Source of the DNA: Paulinella micropora
Taxonomy: Eukaryota > Cercozoa > Imbricatea > Euglyphida
Direction of reading: 5' to 3'
Length of the DNA stretch: 20,685 nucleotides
NCBI GenBank assembly: GCA_009731375.1
Contig: BJOX01000154.1
Location: forward strand, 507,402-528,086
Shown: positions 19,759 through 20,685 of the stretch, piece after piece
Numbering within the stretch: the stretch's first letter is position 1
How the letters are laid out: every line of letters starts with the position of its first letter
Translations under genes and position numbers: made by a program
The notes under the pieces: model-generated
What the model was told of the DNA's origin: nothing
Seen by the model: the letters and a program-made list of their open reading frames with translations, nothing else
Database searches by the model: none

Positions 19759-20685
19759 ATGTCGACAGAGACCGCCGAAGTGAGTGAATTCTCGGAGGCA
19801 GATCAAAGAAGAGAAGAAGAAGAAGCAGGAGGAGGAGGAGGAGGAAGAGGATTGAATGAAGGAGGACGAGGAGGATTGAATGAAGGAGGAGGAGATGAAG
19901 GAGTAGGAGGAGGAGTAGAAGAGGGCTGGGATGATGAAGGAAGATTTGGAGGAGACGAAGATGAAGGAGGATTTGAACAAGAAGAGACGGGAGGAGGAGG
20001 AGCATATGGTAATCCCTTACCACCTGCCTACACGGGAGGAGGAGGACGAAAAATGATCGACTTGATTCATAGTGATGGAGAGGAGATCACAGTGGAGGAA
20101 CAACAGTGGGTGCAAGACCACTATGACCTCACTAAAAAAGAGTTTGATAACAAGATGGGGGTAGAGAAGGATACCTATGTGTGGATCCCTCAGGATCAAA
20201 GAAGAGAGAAAAGTCGTGCTAAAAAGGATGTCTATATCCTATTATCAAACACAGCACAGCTCCTCCGCAAACTGGTCTCTGATCCAGAAGAGAGAAAGAA
20301 GATACAGCATATCAAGTTTGGGGACACACACACCCACCTTGAATTACTCGATGCTATCTTTGGGGTGTACACTCAAACCCTGATTTGGGAACGTACATAC
20401 GGCCCACGATGTGAGGGTTACCTCCAGTACACAAACCCAAGAGCAACGGCCAGATTCCTCGCGACTGGTCAGGAGGCAGTCGATGTAACAAAAATGAAGA
20501 CCAATCTGGGTTCGAAAAACTCGAGTGGCATATTTCATTTTTTTACAATGGAAATAAAGGCCTTGGAGGAGGGGAAGGCAGAGATGGAAAAAAGCATTAA
20601 GGCAGCAGGAGAAACTCATCCTGTGATTGATGAGTTAGAGAAGACCGACAGAGTTCTGACCAAGATCAGACTGTTGATGGGTGCG
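19759..20685 (+). CDS. Gag-like protein of an LTR element, with PPAY motif (3' open)
   Basis: 309 codons run from the ATG at 19759 to the window end without a stop. Residues 20-80 are low-complexity Gly, Glu and Asp (GGA/GAA codons; the sense strand is almost all purine). PPAY at residues 88-91 is a PPxY late-domain motif, used by retroviral and some retroelement Gag proteins to recruit NEDD4-type ligases for particle release. Beyond it lies a predicted helical region (about 100-309) without Cys-His knuckles so far, as expected for a capsid part. The position after LTR, primer-binding-like site and leader is the main reason for the gag call. The sequence does not match a gag family I can name, so clade (Gypsy, Pao/BEL or other) is open. 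The frame looks intact, and the element may be recent. Confidence 0.6.
   Translation, partial: MSTETAEVSEFSEADQRREEEEAGGGGGGRGLNEGGRGGLNEGGGDEGVGGGVEEGWDDEGRFGGDEDEGGFEQEETGGGGAYGNPLPPAYTGGGGRKMIDLIHSDGEEITVEEQQWVQDHYDLTKKEFDNKMGVEKDTYVWIPQDQRREKSRAKKDVYILLSNTAQLLRKLVSDPEERKKIQHIKFGDTHTHLELLDAIFGVYTQTLIWERTYGPRCEGYLQYTNPRATARFLATGQEAVDVTKMKTNLGSKNSSGIFHFFTMEIKALEEGKAEMEKSIKAAGETHPVIDELEKTDRVLTKIRLLMGA

Overview
This is a eukaryotic window, most likely from a large, simple-repeat-rich animal genome; a decapod crustacean would fit but cannot be proved from sequence alone. The evidence is GT-AG introns, long GA, TATC, TTTA, CAA/TTG and ATT microsatellites, an AT-rich satellite, retroelement pieces, and short N gaps that often sit beside poly-C runs. 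I recognise no bacterial or phage gene, no rRNA, no tRNA and no CRISPR array.

Layout, left to right. 1-178 is the 3' part of a long terminal repeat (LTR). It recurs at 18795-18972 with one mismatch. 326-1265 is a satellite built from a 14-nt perfect palindrome on a 45-bp double unit. 1329-3254 (minus) is a broken gene with a CCCH zinc finger, possibly gag- or nucleocapsid-like. 4460-4935 (minus) is a broken cysteine-rich fragment. 4983-7490 (minus) is a broken, formerly spliced orphan gene with an N-terminal nuclear localisation signal. Head-to-head with it, 7583-8590 (plus) is a second broken orphan gene with a basic nuclear localisation signal. 9265-13860 is mostly simple repeats, CAA/TTG inverted arrays and small duplications, with one weak LTR candidate. 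14155-15274 is the intact C-terminal part of an R2-type non-LTR retrotransposon polyprotein (CCHC knuckle plus restriction-like endonuclease), followed by three palindromes. 15986-17430 is a five-exon orphan gene whose frame is fully intact across four GT-AG introns. 18619-20685 is the start of an LTR element: TATA box, LTR, primer-binding-like site, 786-nt leader, and a 309-codon gag-like frame with a PPAY motif that runs off the window.

How the parts relate. Two or three generations of mobile elements have landed in repeat-rich DNA. The LTR element at the right end looks young. The three orphan genes at 4983-7490, 7583-8590 and 15986-17430 share introns, a basic nuclear-localisation-like motif and no family that I recognise. 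They could be remnants of one virus-derived or transposon-derived unit, but that link is inference. Intact long frames elsewhere in the window suggest that the breaks in the decayed genes are real mutations rather than general base-calling error.
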